This document shows, piece after piece, positions 30,500 through 30,914 of a stretch of DNA of 30,914 nt. This DNA is from Pontibacterium sp049603715 (GTDB taxonomy: Bacteria > Pseudomonadota > Gammaproteobacteria > Pseudomonadales > Balneatricaceae). The notes beneath the pieces are model-generated. The model ran no database searches. It worked only from the letters and a program-made list of their open reading frames with translations, and had not been told where the DNA came from. Position 1 is the first letter of the stretch, and each line of letters starts with the position of its first letter. The position numbers and the translations under genes were made by a program. The stretch is taken from the NCBI GenBank assembly GCA_049603715.1, contig JBMYSW010000034.1, forward strand, positions 1 to 30,914, given 5' to 3'.

Positions 30500-30914
30500 A
30501 ACTCCATAAATCCCACGGATACCAAGGCATCCAGAGGAGCCTTACTTTTAAATCCTTAGTTAATTGACTGGTTTATAGCCAGTTTCAGGTATGATCCGGC
30601 TTTTTGGTCCGCAAATGAAGCCCTCTCGCAAGCGCCTGACGATTCTACATCAGCCAGAAATCCAAGACCTGTTTGGTCCGCCAAAGCTCACCGTTGAGGA
30701 GAAGAGGCTCTACTTTGCACTCAATGACCCGGAAATCGAAGCCTTTCATTCGATCCGTGACCGGCAGCAGCGCTGCTATTTTGTCTTGCTTCTGGGGTAC
30801 TTCAAAGTAAAACCCGTCATGCTTAGCCTGGGTTATTCTGATGTGCAGGATGATCTGGCATTTATCGCCAGCGAGTACTTTCCAGGGACAAAGCCAAAAA
30901 GAAAAAACCTAACA
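30466..30914 (+). mobile_element. Left end of a Tn3-family-like element (runs off window)
   Basis: Similarity to DctM stops at about 30466, where GGGGTACTGGGGACATCCCC begins. Tn3-family terminal repeats usually start with GGGG, and the first open frame inside (30615 onward) is a DUF4158-type Tn3 transposase. The exact end could be the GGGG at 30466 or the one at 30474. The other end, and the 5-bp target duplication, lie outside the window. About 110 bases between the end and the transposase hold no gene. Confidence 0.6.
30615..30914 (+). CDS. tnpA: Tn3-family transposase, N-terminal part (DUF4158)
   Basis: An open frame of 100 codons from the ATG at 30615 to the window end, without a stop. 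It begins MKPSRKRLTILHQPEIQDLFG and continues with LTVEEKRLYFAL, RQQRCYFVLLLGYFKVKPV and SDVQDDLAFIASEYF. This order is the DUF4158 N-terminal domain of Tn3-type transposases, which binds the terminal repeats. The catalytic DDE part would follow outside. It reads away from the truncated dctM, as expected for an element inserted in that gene. Confidence 0.82.
   Translation, partial: MKPSRKRLTILHQPEIQDLFGPPKLTVEEKRLYFALNDPEIEAFHSIRDRQQRCYFVLLLGYFKVKPVMLSLGYSDVQDDLAFIASEYFPGTKPKRKNLT

Noticed and set aside
30500..30545. Continuation of the dctM frame upstream of 30499
   Set aside because: The frame stays open only some 14 codons to a TAA, and the residues do not resemble DctM; they lie inside the presumed element.
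30563..30600. TTGACT ... TATGAT as transposase promoter
   Set aside because: The boxes are about 20 bases apart, too far for a normal sigma-70 promoter.
1..30914. CRISPR arrays, toxin-antitoxin pairs, restriction or defence genes
   Set aside because: No regularly spaced long repeats and no such gene families were recognised; the only repeat cluster is the short TGTTC motif before tal.

Overview
The window looks like chromosomal DNA of a marine-type gammaproteobacterium related to the Oceanospirillales/Pseudomonadales/Alteromonadales. Three things suggest this: a complete-looking MSHA pilus operon; the pyrE-crc-rph and gmk-rpoZ-spoT blocks, which are contiguous in Pseudomonas; and roughly even base composition with dense coding. 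The species cannot be named from the sequence alone.

Layout. Positions 1-51 hold the 5' part of a tRNA-Phe gene (minus strand) with a strong promoter. Positions 208-13196 are a single plus-strand MSHA-type IV pilus operon: PilM/PilN/PilO-like proteins (mshI, a second mshI-type gene, mshJ), mshK, secretin mshL, ATPase mshM, mshN, extension ATPase mshE with a c-di-GMP-binding N-terminus, platform protein mshG, then the pilin genes mshA, mshC, mshD, mshO and mshP. Genes mshH, mshF, a second major-type pilin (mshB) and mshQ are not seen. A GC-rich inverted repeat closes the operon against convergent pyrE.

Positions 13218-24664 carry housekeeping genes: pyrE, crc (an exonuclease III homologue with a destroyed active site), rph, then gmk, rpoZ and spoT. 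Between rph and gmk, where Pseudomonas has yicC, lies a carbon-metabolism block: a TSUP permease, transaldolase and transketolase as an overlapping pair, and a SorC-family sugar-phosphate-type regulator. The tal promoter region holds four copies of a TCWTWTGTTC motif, three of them about 20 bp apart across a candidate promoter; these are good candidates for the regulator's operators.

Positions 24661-30499 form a minus-strand catabolic cluster. In order of transcription it encodes a TRAP transporter large permease, an iron-containing alcohol dehydrogenase, a CoA-acylating (methyl)malonate-semialdehyde dehydrogenase, a 3-hydroxyisobutyryl/3-hydroxypropionyl-CoA hydrolase and an IclR regulator. 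The set fits degradation of valine-derived 3-hydroxyisobutyrate or of 3-hydroxypropionate; the dehydrogenase pair resembles DddB/DddC of DMSP catabolism. The permease gene lacks its 5' part. The sequence beyond it (about 30466 to the end) looks like the left end of a Tn3-family element, with the start of a DUF4158-type transposase running off the window.

AANAANAA motifs of the kind bound by Hfq/Crc lie directly upstream of tal and mmsA, so the Crc encoded here may control the neighbouring central-carbon and catabolic genes. No CRISPR array, phage gene or integron was seen.
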